Of a stretch of DNA of 64,000 nt, positions 7,472 to 15,855 are shown in pieces. The notes under the pieces were generated by a model. It did not search any database, was not told where the DNA came from, and saw only the letters and a program-made list of their open reading frames with translations. The number at the start of each line of letters is the position of its first letter. The first letter of the stretch is position 1. The translations under genes and the position numbers were made by a program. The stretch is taken from contig OY282565.1 of assembly GCA_958296445.1 (NCBI GenBank), positions 2,901,570 to 2,965,569 on the forward strand. Reading direction: 5' to 3'. The stretch comes from an uncultured Dehalococcoidia bacterium. GTDB taxonomy: Bacteria; Chloroflexota; Dehalococcoidia; Lucifugimonadales; UBA3495.

Positions 7472-9796
7472 ATGACGCTTAATGTGGTTGGAAATAGTGT
7501 TGTCCGGCGTGATTTGGATGTGAAGCTGACGGGGGAGGCGCGTTATACCGCCGACTTGAAGTTGACGGGGATGCTTTACGGGGCTATTCTGCGGAGTCCG
7601 CATCCTCATGCCGATGTGTTGAGCGTGGATACTGCGGCGGCTTTGGGGTTGCCCGGGGTGCGGGCGGCGGTTACGCCTTTCACTGCTGACGGGGCGGGGT
7701 GGGGGCGGCTGGCGCCGGATATGGGGGTGCTTGATACCCGCGTGCGCTTTGTGGGGGATGAGGTGGCGGCGGTGGCCGCCGATGACCCGGATACGGCGCG
7801 GCGGGCGCTGGGGCTGTTGCGCGTGGAGTATGCCGCGCTGCCCCACGTTATGACGCCGGAGGCGGCGTTGGCGCCGGGGGCGGCGGCGATTCATCCCGGC
7901 GGGAACTTGGCGTTGGGCGAGGCGCTGGAGCTGGAGCGGGGGAGCGTGGCCGACGGGTTCGCCGCCGCCGAGGTGGTGCTGGAAGACGATTTCGAGATTC
8001 CTACTCACTCGGCGGCGCCGCTGGAGCCGCGGGCGGCGCTGGCGGCGTGGGGTTACGATGACGGCATAGACTTGACGGTATGGAAGACTACGCGGGGCGT
8101 CCACGTTGACCGGGAGGCACTGGCGGGGGCGTTGGGAGTGCCAGGGCACCGGGTGCGGGTGGTGGGGCCGTTCTTGGGGGCGGGCTACGGCAACAAGGAC
8201 GAGACCCGGCTGGCGGCTATTGCGGCGGTTCTTTCCCGGCAGGCGGGCCGTCCGGTGCTTTGCGAGTATTCTAGGGAGGACGAATTTATTGCCGGGCGGG
8301 TGCGTCATGCGGCGAAAATCCGCATCCGGGCCGGGTTCCGGGGCGACGGCAGCATTACGGCCATCGAAGCCGAGGCGTTGCTGGATACCGGGGCATATCT
8401 GGCGTCCGGGGCCGGGGTGGCCCGCCGGGCAGGGCAGGGGATTTTGTATCTGTACCACTGCGCTAATGTGAAGTACCGGGCGCGTCTGGCCTATACCAAC
8501 CGTCCTACGGCCGGCTCTTATCGCGCTCTGGGGGCCCCGCAGGGGCATTTCGCTCTGGAAAGCCTGATGGACCGGGCCGCCGAACACTTTGGGATAGACC
8601 CGCTGGATTTCCGGCTGATGAACCACGTGCGCCCGGAAGGGCAGCCGGGCCGACGGGTTACTCCGCCGGGGCAGGTGATAGACAGCCAGCCGCTGGAGGG
8701 GGGGATTCCTTTTTCCAGCAACGGGCTGCGCCAGTGTCTGGAGCTGGGCGCGGAGGCTTTCGGGTGGCGGGATTATTCCGGCGGCGGTTCGGTTCGCGCT
8801 TCGGCCGGTTCAGGGGGGGCGGAACTAGCGGGGGGGAATCCGGCGCTGCGGCGGGGGCGCGGGATGGCGATAATGATTTATCGGGGCGGGCCGGGTTCGC
8901 CGTCGGCCGCCGAGGTGCGGGTGGAGAAGTCGGGGGGAATCAAGCTGATTACGGGGCTTATGGATGTGGGGGAGGGGGCCAGCACGGTGCTGCCGCAGAT
9001 TGCCGCCGAGGTGCTGGGGGCGGAGTACGGGCAGGTGGAGGCGGTTTTCGCCGACAGTAGGGGGACGCCGGACGCGCCGATTACCGCCGGTTCCACGGCC
9101 ACGTTTTCTACCGGAACCGCGGTGGTGCAGGCGGCGGGCGAGGTGCGGGAGGCACTGCTGGAGCTGGCGTCGTCGGGGCTGGAGGCTCCGGTTTACGATT
9201 TGGACGCCGCGCTGGGCTGGGTTTTTGTGCGCTCGGATCCTTCCCGCCGGATGGCACTGGCCGAGGTTGCCGGGCGGATGGATGGCGATGTGCTGTCGGC
9301 TACGGCGTCGGTGATTCCGGGCAGCCCCGACCATATCGTCAACTCTTTTGGGGCGCACTTCGCCGAGGTGGAGGTGGACACCGATACGGGCCGTGTGCGG
9401 GTGCTGCGCTATGTGGCGGCGCACGATTCGGGGCGCATCATCAATCCTCGGGCCGCGCTGAACCAGGCGGAGGGGGCGGTTAGCCAGATGTTGGGGTTTG
9501 CGCTGTCGGAGGAGCTGGTGACCGACGCCGCCACCGGGGTCACTCTGAATCCTGGGTATCTGGAGCATAAGTCGCCGACGATTCTGGATTATCCTGATGT
9601 TCGGGTGATATTCGCGGACGTGGTTGACCCGGTGGGGCCGCTGGGGGCGAAGGGGCTGGGGGAGGTGCCGACGGCGGGGGTGGCGCCGGCGATTGCCAAC
9701 GCGATCCGGGACGCGGCGGGGGTGCGGCTGCGGCGGACGCCGTTTACGCCGGACCGGGTGCTGGGGGCTTTGGTGGAGGGGGCGGATAATGGATAA
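7472..9796 (+). CDS. Xanthine dehydrogenase-family molybdopterin-binding large subunit
   Basis: This 774-residue catalytic subunit has an N-terminal a/b-hammerhead domain (RDLDVKLTGEARYTADLKL, residues 13-31) and the molybdopterin-binding domain with GAGYGNKDETRLAAIAA (about 236-252). The YRALGAPQGHFALE segment corresponds to YRGFGGPQ of xanthine dehydrogenases, not the CO-dehydrogenase AYRCSFR loop. The catalytic Glu731 is in GLGEVPTAGVAP. It should oxidise an aldehyde, purine or N-heterocycle; the substrate is not readable. Partners are the 2Fe-2S subunit at 935 and the FAD subunit at 11800. Its stop overlaps the start of the restriction gene by 8 bp, so that gene was inserted tightly. Confidence 0.93.
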   Translation: MTLNVVGNSVVRRDLDVKLTGEARYTADLKLTGMLYGAILRSPHPHADVLSVDTAAALGLPGVRAAVTPFTADGAGWGRLAPDMGVLDTRVRFVGDEVAAVAADDPDTARRALGLLRVEYAALPHVMTPEAALAPGAAAIHPGGNLALGEALELERGSVADGFAAAEVVLEDDFEIPTHSAAPLEPRAALAAWGYDDGIDLTVWKTTRGVHVDREALAGALGVPGHRVRVVGPFLGAGYGNKDETRLAAIAAVLSRQAGRPVLCEYSREDEFIAGRVRHAAKIRIRAGFRGDGSITAIEAEALLDTGAYLASGAGVARRAGQGILYLYHCANVKYRARLAYTNRPTAGSYRALGAPQGHFALESLMDRAAEHFGIDPLDFRLMNHVRPEGQPGRRVTPPGQVIDSQPLEGGIPFSSNGLRQCLELGAEAFGWRDYSGGGSVRASAGSGGAELAGGNPALRRGRGMAIMIYRGGPGSPSAAEVRVEKSGGIKLITGLMDVGEGASTVLPQIAAEVLGAEYGQVEAVFADSRGTPDAPITAGSTATFSTGTAVVQAAGEVREALLELASSGLEAPVYDLDAALGWVFVRSDPSRRMALAEVAGRMDGDVLSATASVIPGSPDHIVNSFGAHFAEVEVDTDTGRVRVLRYVAAHDSGRIINPRAALNQAEGAVSQMLGFALSEELVTDAATGVTLNPGYLEHKSPTILDYPDVRVIFADVVDPVGPLGAKGLGEVPTAGVAPAIANAIRDAAGVRLRRTPFTPDRVLGALVEGADNG

Positions 9797-10634
9797 TGCT
9801 GGAGCGTACCGGGATTTTGTTGGCCGTCTGAAGTTGCTGGTGAGCAAGAATCCGAGTCTCATCACAATGGTTCTTGGCAATATTTTCACAATGCGCCTTA
9901 TCGGGAATAAAACCCACGGCGATTTGGCGGAGGTGGCAATCGCTGAATTCATCAATCAATATATGTACGATTTCCGTTCGATTCACGTCGGAAAAGACCT
10001 TTATCGCGCCAAATCAAAGGAGGAAGACATCACGATAATCAACGAGATTACTCAAGCAGAGTTCCCGGTCAGCTTGAAAGCCTATGGAGACGGGCCGCTC
10101 CAGCTTTCCACAGACAAGAGCTTTAGTATGTTTCCAAGACTGGAGCGGGAAGGTTCGGAAGTGCGGGGGCAAGCTGCTGTGCAAAGAGTTCTGGGCGACC
10201 CCGTGTTTGCCGAGTTTCACAACATCAATGTGTTGCCGCTGATATATGATGAGCGAAATCAGCGTTGCAATATCTTGGTGTTTGATTACCAACGCGCCAT
10301 CCTTGAAACTGAACGCATCACAAGGATAGAACCTGGCACCGGCAACAGAAAACATCCGGTTTATCAATTTTACAATGCCGATGGCGGTTATATCTGTGAG
10401 GTGCGTTATGGCGGCGCTGCTGCCAACGCACTTCAGCGCGGCCTGTGGACTCATACCAGGAACGGTCTGCCTTACTTTGACAGCGTTACCGGCGGTTGGA
10501 TAGACTACTCGCATAATCATATTCTGGTAGAGTTGTTTTCTCATGCTCTAGTATCTTCGGATACCGGTCACACTTCAGCTTTGGAGAAAATCAGAGAAGA
10601 CATAGCCTTATTGAAACAGAATCCGGGGATGTAA
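9789..10634 (+). CDS. Putative type II restriction endonuclease
   Basis: This 281-residue protein is not assigned to a named family with certainty. The call comes from context: it is immediately followed, one base later, by an N6-adenine methyltransferase gene. It contains GDLAEVAIAEF and then EEDITIINEI...FPVSLKAYGDGPLQLSTD, where Asp80 and Lys97 (with Ser95) could be a PD-(D/E)XK-type site. The ATG overlaps the end of the preceding large subunit gene by 8 bp. Base composition is more AT-rich than the neighbours, suggesting transfer of the pair. Confidence 0.62.
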   Translation: MDNAGAYRDFVGRLKLLVSKNPSLITMVLGNIFTMRLIGNKTHGDLAEVAIAEFINQYMYDFRSIHVGKDLYRAKSKEEDITIINEITQAEFPVSLKAYGDGPLQLSTDKSFSMFPRLEREGSEVRGQAAVQRVLGDPVFAEFHNINVLPLIYDERNQRCNILVFDYQRAILETERITRIEPGTGNRKHPVYQFYNADGGYICEVRYGGAAANALQRGLWTHTRNGLPYFDSVTGGWIDYSHNHILVELFSHALVSSDTGHTSALEKIREDIALLKQNPGM

Positions 10635-10635
10635 T

Positions 10636-11769
10636 ATGGCGCAAACCTTGCCTCTCTTTGATAGCCCGGTTATTGATGCGCCCTTTACCGAGGGGGTCAA
10701 ATATGCCGGGTCTAAACTGAAAGTCCTGCCTTACATACTGCGGATGGCGCAGCGGGTTGGGGCGCAGACTGTTTTGGACGGGTTTTCCGGCACTACGCGG
10801 GTATCGCAGGCGTTGGCTAAACTGGGCTACAATGTGATTTGCAACGACATCGCCGTATGGTCGGAGGTTTTTGGCTTCTGCTACCTGCTCAATAAGAAGA
10901 AAGGCAAGGATTATCAGCCCATCATCGAGCATCTCAATTCTCTGACGCCGGTGGATGGATGGTTCACTCAGCATTATGGCGGACAGCCTAACGGAGGGTG
11001 CGCCATCCAACTGGACGGACGCAAGAAACCTTGGCAAGCGCATAACACCCGCAAGCTGGACGCTATCCGGCAGGAAATAGAAAGGCTTAATCTGGAGGTT
11101 ATAGATAAATCGGTTGTCTTGACCAGTCTGATATTGGCCCTTGACCGGGTGGACAGCACATTGGGGCATTATGCTTCCTATCTCAGAGACTGGTCGCCCC
11201 GTTCTTACGGGAATCTGTGGCTCAAAGCGCCAGCGGTTTTCACCTCGCCGGGAGAGCATAAAGTCTGCCGGAATGATATATTTGATCTACTTCCCGGCTT
11301 GCCGGTTGATTTGGCGTATTTTGACCCGCCTTATGGGTCAAATAATGATAAAATGCCGCCTTCGAGGGTGCGCTATTCGGCGTATTATCATATCTGGCAA
11401 AGCGTTTGCCTTTTTGACAAACCGCCGTTGTTTGGCAAGGCCAATCGCCGCAGGGATACTTCCGATAGGGTGGCGGCATCGGATTTTGAGGAGTTCCGGC
11501 GCACTCCGGGCGGCAGGTTTGTCGCTGTTGAGACCATCAATAACCTTATCAAAGCGGCTCAAGCCCAATGGATAATGCTATCATACAGTTCCGGGGGGCG
11601 GGCGACTGCCCAAGAGCTGGACGGGATTTTGCGGGCTAACGGCAAACTGGCCGATGTGTTAGCCATAGACCACAAGCGAAATGTTATGGCAAATATGAAA
11701 TGGACGCATCAATGGGTAAGAGAATCGGAAAAGCCGAACCGCGAGTTCGTGTTTTTGCTGGAAAAGTAA
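10636..11769 (+). CDS. DNA adenine methyltransferase, D12 class (restriction-modification)
   Basis: This 377-residue N6-adenine methyltransferase has the D12-class order: KYAGSK at residues 22-27, the SAM-binding DGFSGTTRVSQALAKLG at 48-64 and CND at 69-71, and the catalytic DPPYGSN at 230-236. About 150 residues lie between them as a target-recognition region. It would methylate adenine in the recognition site and protect the host from the upstream nuclease. It is lower in GC than the Mo-hydroxylase genes on both sides. The recognition sequence cannot be inferred. Confidence 0.88.
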   Translation: MAQTLPLFDSPVIDAPFTEGVKYAGSKLKVLPYILRMAQRVGAQTVLDGFSGTTRVSQALAKLGYNVICNDIAVWSEVFGFCYLLNKKKGKDYQPIIEHLNSLTPVDGWFTQHYGGQPNGGCAIQLDGRKKPWQAHNTRKLDAIRQEIERLNLEVIDKSVVLTSLILALDRVDSTLGHYASYLRDWSPRSYGNLWLKAPAVFTSPGEHKVCRNDIFDLLPGLPVDLAYFDPPYGSNNDKMPPSRVRYSAYYHIWQSVCLFDKPPLFGKANRRRDTSDRVAASDFEEFRRTPGGRFVAVETINNLIKAAQAQWIMLSYSSGGRATAQELDGILRANGKLADVLAIDHKRNVMANMKWTHQWVRESEKPNREFVFLLEK

Positions 11770-11799
11770 AATTTCTCACTAACAGGAGGCCCTGCGCCA

Positions 11800-12789
11800 A
11801 TGCCACCATTTCAATACATCGAAGCCGAATCCTTGGATGATGCCGTGGGGTTGCTGGCGGAATCCGGGGCGGCGGTTGTGGGCGGGGGGACGGATTTGTT
11901 GCCGCAGGTGCGGGACGGGATTGTTGCGGCGGAGCGGTTGGTGGGGCTGGGCGCGGTGCCGGGGCTGGCGGAAATTTCGGAGAGCGGCGGGGGGCTGGTT
12001 ATCGGGGCGGCGGCTACTATTGCCGATGTTGCGGGGCATTCCGGGGTGCGGCGGCGGTATGCGGCGCTGGGGGAGGCGGCCGGGGGGCTGGCTACGCCGC
12101 AGATTCGCAACGCCGGCACCATTGGGGGGAATCTGAACCAGCGGCCCCGTTGCTGGTATTACCGGAGTCCGCTGATTCCTTGTCTGAAAAAGGGCGGCGA
12201 CCGTTGTTATGCTCTGGCCGGGAATACCCGGCTGCTGTGCGTTACGGGCGGCGACCGTTGCTATATTGTGCATCCGTCGGATACCGCGGTGGCTTTGAGC
12301 GCGTTGGACGCCCGGCTGGAAACTGCCGGGCGCGGCGGCGGGCGGGAGCTGGCTGTGGGCGATTTTTTTGCCGGGCCGGGCCGTGACCTGCAACGGGAGA
12401 ATGTGCTGGAGCCGGGCGAGCTGGTGGTTCGCGTAATCCTGCCCGCCGACGCGCCGGAACGCAGCGTTTACCTGAAAGTGCGGGAACGGGAGTCGGGCGA
12501 CTTTGCGCTGGTCAGCGTTGCCGCGGCTTTGTCTTTTGATGATTCCGGGGATGGCGGCGCGGTTATTGGGCAGGCCCGCGTCGTTTTGGGCGGCGTCGCG
12601 CCGGTGCCTTACCGCGCCGTTGAGGTGGAGGAGTGGCTGGTCGGGCGGCTTGCCAGCGGGGTTGACCCCGCCGAAGCCGCCGCTTTGGTCTTGCCTAACG
12701 CTACGCCGCTGCCCCAGAACGGCTATAAAATCCCGATGGCCCGCAACATTGTGAAACGCGCTTTGGCGTCGCTTTTGGGAAATGAGTAA
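11800..12789 (+). CDS. Xanthine dehydrogenase-family FAD-binding subunit with extra Cys cluster
   Basis: This 329-residue FAD subunit has VVGGGTDLLPQ at 26-36 and NAGTIGGNLNQ at 104-114, the two FAD-binding stretches of the family, then the C-terminal CO_deh_flav_C domain from about 220. After the second FAD loop, Cys118, Cys128, Cys136 and Cys154 occur in RCWYYRSPLIPC, DRCYAL and DRCYIVHPSD. This matches the [4Fe-4S]-carrying loop of E. coli PaoB/YagS-type subunits. It suggests an aldehyde-oxidoreductase-like electron chain with an additional cluster. AGGAGG precedes the ATG by 9 bases. The R-M pair separates it from its large subunit. Confidence 0.92.
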   Translation: MPPFQYIEAESLDDAVGLLAESGAAVVGGGTDLLPQVRDGIVAAERLVGLGAVPGLAEISESGGGLVIGAAATIADVAGHSGVRRRYAALGEAAGGLATPQIRNAGTIGGNLNQRPRCWYYRSPLIPCLKKGGDRCYALAGNTRLLCVTGGDRCYIVHPSDTAVALSALDARLETAGRGGGRELAVGDFFAGPGRDLQRENVLEPGELVVRVILPADAPERSVYLKVRERESGDFALVSVAAALSFDDSGDGGAVIGQARVVLGGVAPVPYRAVEVEEWLVGRLASGVDPAEAAALVLPNATPLPQNGYKIPMARNIVKRALASLLGNE

Positions 12790-13108
12790 CGGCGGCAGAG
12801 AAAATGGCGGATTGCGCCGCGCTTTTGATATGATGCGGAAACTGCCCCATCATGGGGCGGATTTGGAGGAACGGCATGGCGATATTCGCAAAGAGTGGGT
12901 TATGGAAATCATTTTTAACCCTTATGACAGGTATGAGGAATATCACGGTGATGAGTTGAGAACCATACTTGTCGGCCGGGTGCCGGAATCCCGGCAATGG
13001 ATAAAGGTCGTATTCATCGGAACCCCGGAAAACGGGTCATTCCTCACAGCTTACCGGGACAGAAGGCTAAACAGAATTTATGGGGGCGGGACATGGGAAG
13101 CGAATTAA
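12782..13108 (+). CDS. DUF4258/BrnT-like small protein, possible toxin
   Basis: This frame of 108 residues overlaps the end of the FAD subunit by 8 bp. From residue 41 it reads MEIIFNPYDRYEEYHG..., then ILVGRVPESRQWIKVVFIG and FLTAYRDRRLNRIY. That compact beta-rich pattern resembles DUF4258/BrnT-like toxins. It is followed by two DUF2283 genes, the usual partner family. The assignment is from pattern memory and context. The first 40 residues may not be translated, since a later start would suit the family length better. Confidence 0.55.
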   Translation: MSNGGRENGGLRRAFDMMRKLPHHGADLEERHGDIRKEWVMEIIFNPYDRYEEYHGDELRTILVGRVPESRQWIKVVFIGTPENGSFLTAYRDRRLNRIYGGGTWEAN

Positions 13109-13389
13109 AGTATCCTCAAAGGGAACCATTGCCAATGGCAACGGTAGTGTATACTCCCGAATCACAGATTTTGTACCTCGAAAATGGGCAACTGCGCGAG
13201 GAAGCTGCCGAAATGTCCCGGGATGTTTTAGTCTATTATGACAAAGAACAGCCGAGCGAAGCGGTAGCCATCCGCATTGACCGGGCCGAAATTGTGCTGA
13301 AGCCTTTCGTGGACGCGATTCTGGCGAAATACGGCATAAAGCCGGAAAAAGAACCGCCGACTGCGCCGGAGAAAATTGACAGCGGGTGA
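13093..13389 (+). CDS. DUF2283 domain-containing protein, copy 1
   Basis: In this 98-residue protein, residues 18-78 show the DUF2283 pattern: VVYTPESQILYLENG, then DVLVYYDKE and AVAIRIDRAEIVLKPFVDAI. DUF2283 proteins are small, commonly sit beside DUF4258 genes, and are suspected antitoxins. It overlaps the preceding gene by 16 bp, implying translational coupling. Confidence 0.72.
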   Translation: MGSELKYPQREPLPMATVVYTPESQILYLENGQLREEAAEMSRDVLVYYDKEQPSEAVAIRIDRAEIVLKPFVDAILAKYGIKPEKEPPTAPEKIDSG

Positions 13390-13402
13390 CAGAGGACGTC
13401 CA

Positions 13403-13687
13403 TTGGGAAATTCCATAAGCCGCTCTGAGCTGGAGCCTTTGCCCAAGGCGAAAGTGGTTTACGAGCCTGAATACCAAGTGCTGTTTATTGAAAGCGGACA
13501 GGATAGTGAAGTTGGCGAGGAAATGGCTCATGGCGTCCTTGTCTTGTATGATAAAGACGTTGATAATGCGCCAACGTCAGCGGTAGCTATCCGCATTGAC
13601 CGCGCTGAAGTGGTGCTAAAGCCCTTTGTGGACGCAATTCTGGCGAAATACGGGGTGAATCCCGAAACTGAAAGGATGCCGACTTGA
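13403..13687 (+). CDS. DUF2283 domain-containing protein, copy 2
   Basis: This 94-residue paralogue of the preceding gene shares VAIRIDRAEVVLKPFVDAILAKYG with it almost exactly but is diverged elsewhere. A TTG start at 13403 is chosen because AGAGGA ends six bases before it. A TTG at 13376, overlapping the previous gene, is the alternative. Its stop overlaps the TTG start of the crotonase gene by 4 bp. Confidence 0.68.
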   Translation: MGNSISRSELEPLPKAKVVYEPEYQVLFIESGQDSEVGEEMAHGVLVLYDKDVDNAPTSAVAIRIDRAEVVLKPFVDAILAKYGVNPETERMPT

Positions 13688-14472
13688 ACGATTATATTCT
13701 GCTGGAGCGGGAGCCGCCGGTGGCTACCGTTACTATTAACCGGCCGGCGCAGCGCAACGCTATCAGTTTCGATATGTGGCACGAGCTGGCGGGGCTGATG
13801 CGGCGGCTGGATGGTGATGGCGAGGTGCGGGCGGTGGTGATTACCGGGGCGGGCGGGGAAGCCTTTTCCGCGGGGGCCGACATATCGGATTTTGAGGAAC
13901 ACCGCTCGGATTCGGTGAAGGGGCGGGGGTATAACGATGCGGTGAACGGGCTGCTGGAGGCCCTTACCGAAATGGCGACGCCTACGATTTCGATGATTCA
14001 GGGGTTCGCCGCGGGCGGGGGGTGCGAGCTGGCGGTGGCTACCGACCTGCGGGTCGCCGCCGAGGGCAGCCGGTTGGGTATTCCGGTGGCCCGCTTGGGA
14101 ATCAGCATCGGCCACCGCGAAATGCGCGGGCTGGTGGATTTGGTGGGCAAGGGCAACGCGCTGTATATCCTGCTGTCGGGGCGGCTGCTGGACGCCGAGG
14201 ATGCGCGGCGCATCGGCTTGGTCAACCAGGTGGTGGCGCCAGGGGAGCTGCGGGATTGCGTCTACCAACTGGCCGGGGAAATCGCGGCCCTCGCCCCCTT
14301 GTCTCACGCCGTCAACAAGCTCACTCTGCGGCAGGTGCAGGCCAAGCCTTCGCTTAAAGACCTTACGGACGAGGAGGCCGCCCTGCCTTTGACGCAGTTC
14401 GACACCGAGGATTATCAGGAGGGCTACCGCGCCTTTCTGGAAAAGCGCCGCCCGCGGTTTGTTGGGCGGTGA
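13684..14472 (+). CDS. Enoyl-CoA hydratase/isomerase (crotonase) family protein
   Basis: This 262-residue crotonase has the CoA-thioester oxyanion-hole elements AFSAGADISDF (60-70) and GFAAGGGCELAVATD (107-121). Glu115 matches the first catalytic Glu of hydratases (rat Glu144). At the position of the second Glu (rat Glu164, QPEILLG) this protein has IPVARLG, so a textbook syn-hydration seems unlikely; isomerase, dehalogenase-like or ring-opening chemistry are alternatives. The TTG start overlaps the upstream DUF2283 stop as TTGA. Confidence 0.88.
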   Translation: MNDYILLEREPPVATVTINRPAQRNAISFDMWHELAGLMRRLDGDGEVRAVVITGAGGEAFSAGADISDFEEHRSDSVKGRGYNDAVNGLLEALTEMATPTISMIQGFAAGGGCELAVATDLRVAAEGSRLGIPVARLGISIGHREMRGLVDLVGKGNALYILLSGRLLDAEDARRIGLVNQVVAPGELRDCVYQLAGEIAALAPLSHAVNKLTLRQVQAKPSLKDLTDEEAALPLTQFDTEDYQEGYRAFLEKRRPRFVGR

Positions 14473-14477
14473 CGATT

Positions 14478-14578
14478 TAACCGCAGGGTATATTAACCAC
14501 AGAGTACACAGAGGGCGCAGAGTTTTTATTTTATTTATTTAATTTCTCTGTGGTCTGCGTGTTCTTTGTGGTTGGAAA
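14478..14578. repeat. Dispersed repeat family C, inverted-repeat copy
   Basis: The arms are AACCACAGAGTACACAGAG and CTCTGTGGTCTGCGTGTTCTTTGTGGTT around a TTTTATTTTATTTATTT centre. It ends 14 bp before the tlyA start. Confidence 0.75.
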
Positions 14579-14591
14579 AATGGAGATGTAG

Positions 14592-15350
14592 TTGGCGCGA
14601 CGGGGGAAAATCAGGGCGGATTTGTTGCTGGTGGAGCGGGGGCTGGCGGAATCGCGGGAGCGGGCGCAGGCGCTGATTATGGGGGGGCTGGTGTTCGGGC
14701 CGGCGGGGCGGGTCGCCAAGGCGGGGGCGCTGCTGGACGGGGGGGCCGCGCTGGAGGTGCGGGGGCGGCTTCCATACGTTGGCCGGGGCGGGGTGAAGCT
14801 GGAGGGGGCGCTGGAGCGGTTCGGGATTGACGCCGCGGGGATTACCGCGCTGGACGTGGGGGCGTCTACCGGGGGGTTTACCGACTGCCTGTTGCAGCGG
14901 GGGGCGTCGCGGGTTTACGCGGTGGACGTGGGGCATGGGCAGTTGGCCTATACGCTGCGGCGCGATTCGCGGGTGGTTTGTATGGAGAAGCTGAACGCCC
15001 GGTATCCCTTTTCGTTGCCGGAGTTGGTGGATTTGGTGGTTATCGACGTTTCGTTTATATCGCTGACGCTGGCTTTGCCCCCGGCGCTGGAGCATCTGAA
15101 GGACGGGGGGCCCGTTGTGGCGTTGGTCAAGCCGCAGTTCGAGGCGGCCAAGGGGCAGGTGGGGCGGGGGGGCGTTGTCCGCGACCCCAAGGTTCACGCC
15201 GCGGCTTTGGGCAAGGTGGCGCTCTGGGCGGTGGGGCGGGGGCTGCGGGTGCGCAGCGTCTGCCGTTCTCCGATTCGCGGGGATTCGGGGAATGTGGAGT
15301 TTTTTATGTTGTTGCGAAAGGGGCAGGACGGCGAAAATCGGGTATTATAG
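14592..15350 (+). CDS. tlyA: TlyA family rRNA (cytidine-2'-O)-methyltransferase
   Basis: This 252-residue protein combines an N-terminal S4 RNA-binding domain (RADLLLVERGLAESRERAQ, residues 8-26) with an FtsJ/RrmJ-like SAM methyltransferase domain (ALDVGASTGGFTDCLLQRGA, 86-105). The Lys-Asp-Lys-Glu catalytic tetrad of the family fits K69, D152, K180 and E236. TlyA methylates 2'-hydroxyls of 16S and 23S rRNA and underlies capreomycin sensitivity in mycobacteria. The start is a TTG. The AT-rich centre of the family C repeat just upstream could hold its promoter. Confidence 0.93.
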   Translation: MARRGKIRADLLLVERGLAESRERAQALIMGGLVFGPAGRVAKAGALLDGGAALEVRGRLPYVGRGGVKLEGALERFGIDAAGITALDVGASTGGFTDCLLQRGASRVYAVDVGHGQLAYTLRRDSRVVCMEKLNARYPFSLPELVDLVVIDVSFISLTLALPPALEHLKDGGPVVALVKPQFEAAKGQVGRGGVVRDPKVHAAALGKVALWAVGRGLRVRSVCRSPIRGDSGNVEFFMLLRKGQDGENRVL

Positions 15351-15419
15351 TAGCGTCGGACGGAAGGGGTTTCCGGCGGCGCTGGTTAATCGAAAAGATT
15401 ATTGAGCGAGGAGTTTTTG

Positions 15420-15743
15420 ATGTACGTGCTACGGCGAATTTTCAAGACCAAGCCGGGGGAGGCCCGCCGGGTGGCGAGTCTGTTGCAGAAACAGGCGCAG
15501 ATTTATCACGATGCGGGGCAGCGCAGCGAGTTCAAGGTGTATTTCAACGGGGCGACGGTGCCGGGCGAGACCGATGTGGTGGTGCTGGAGTGGACGGACG
15601 AGGCGCTGATGTCGCCGATGCGGGGCGGGAATCAACTGCCGGCGGCGGCGCTGGAGGTGGGGGCGCAGGTGCGCGAGTTGGTGGAAAGCAACCGCATTGA
15701 GTTTATGGAGCTGATGACGCCGGACAAGATGCTGGATGTTTAG
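15420..15743 (+). CDS. Conserved hypothetical protein, possible ferredoxin-like (NIPSNAP/ABM) fold
   Basis: This 107-residue protein has the rhythm of a dimeric alpha/beta barrel: MYVLRRIFKTKPGEARRVAS, a helix, FKVYFNGATVPGETDVVVLEW, and a C-terminal helix ending FMELMTPDKMLDV. That suggests an ABM/NIPSNAP-type small enzyme or binding domain, but I do not recognise a named family. GCGAGGAG precedes the ATG at 15420. A TTG at 15402 would add six residues. A strong terminator follows. Confidence 0.75.
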   Translation: MYVLRRIFKTKPGEARRVASLLQKQAQIYHDAGQRSEFKVYFNGATVPGETDVVVLEWTDEALMSPMRGGNQLPAAALEVGAQVRELVESNRIEFMELMTPDKMLDV

Positions 15744-15765
15744 GGGCCGCTAGGCGCGGCGGGGT

Positions 15766-15808
15766 ATGGCGGATTGCTGTATTGTTGAGCAATCCGCCAT
15801 TTTCTGTT
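15766..15808 (+). terminator. Intrinsic terminator
   Basis: A perfect 13-bp stem (ATGGCGGATTGCT at 15766-15778, AGCAATCCGCCAT at 15788-15800) with a 9-base loop is followed by TTTCTGTT. It closes the 15420 transcript. Confidence 0.88.
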
Positions 15809-15855
15809 AAGGTTTGGGTATGGCCTCCTTACAAATTGGAGAAAAGGGTAAATCT

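Noticed and set aside
7472..9796. Carbon monoxide dehydrogenase (CoxL) assignment for the Mo subunit
   Set aside because: The active-site loop is of the YRALGAPQ type found in xanthine dehydrogenase-like enzymes and lacks the AYRCSFR loop of form I CoxL.
7421..9955. Long minus-strand frames opposite the molybdopterin subunit
   Set aside because: High GC at third positions keeps the antisense frame open. Products are His/Arg/Pro-rich with no domain pattern.
15766..15808. Riboswitch upstream of the phasin-like gene
   Set aside because: A single perfect stem followed by T residues is explained by an intrinsic terminator of the previous gene.
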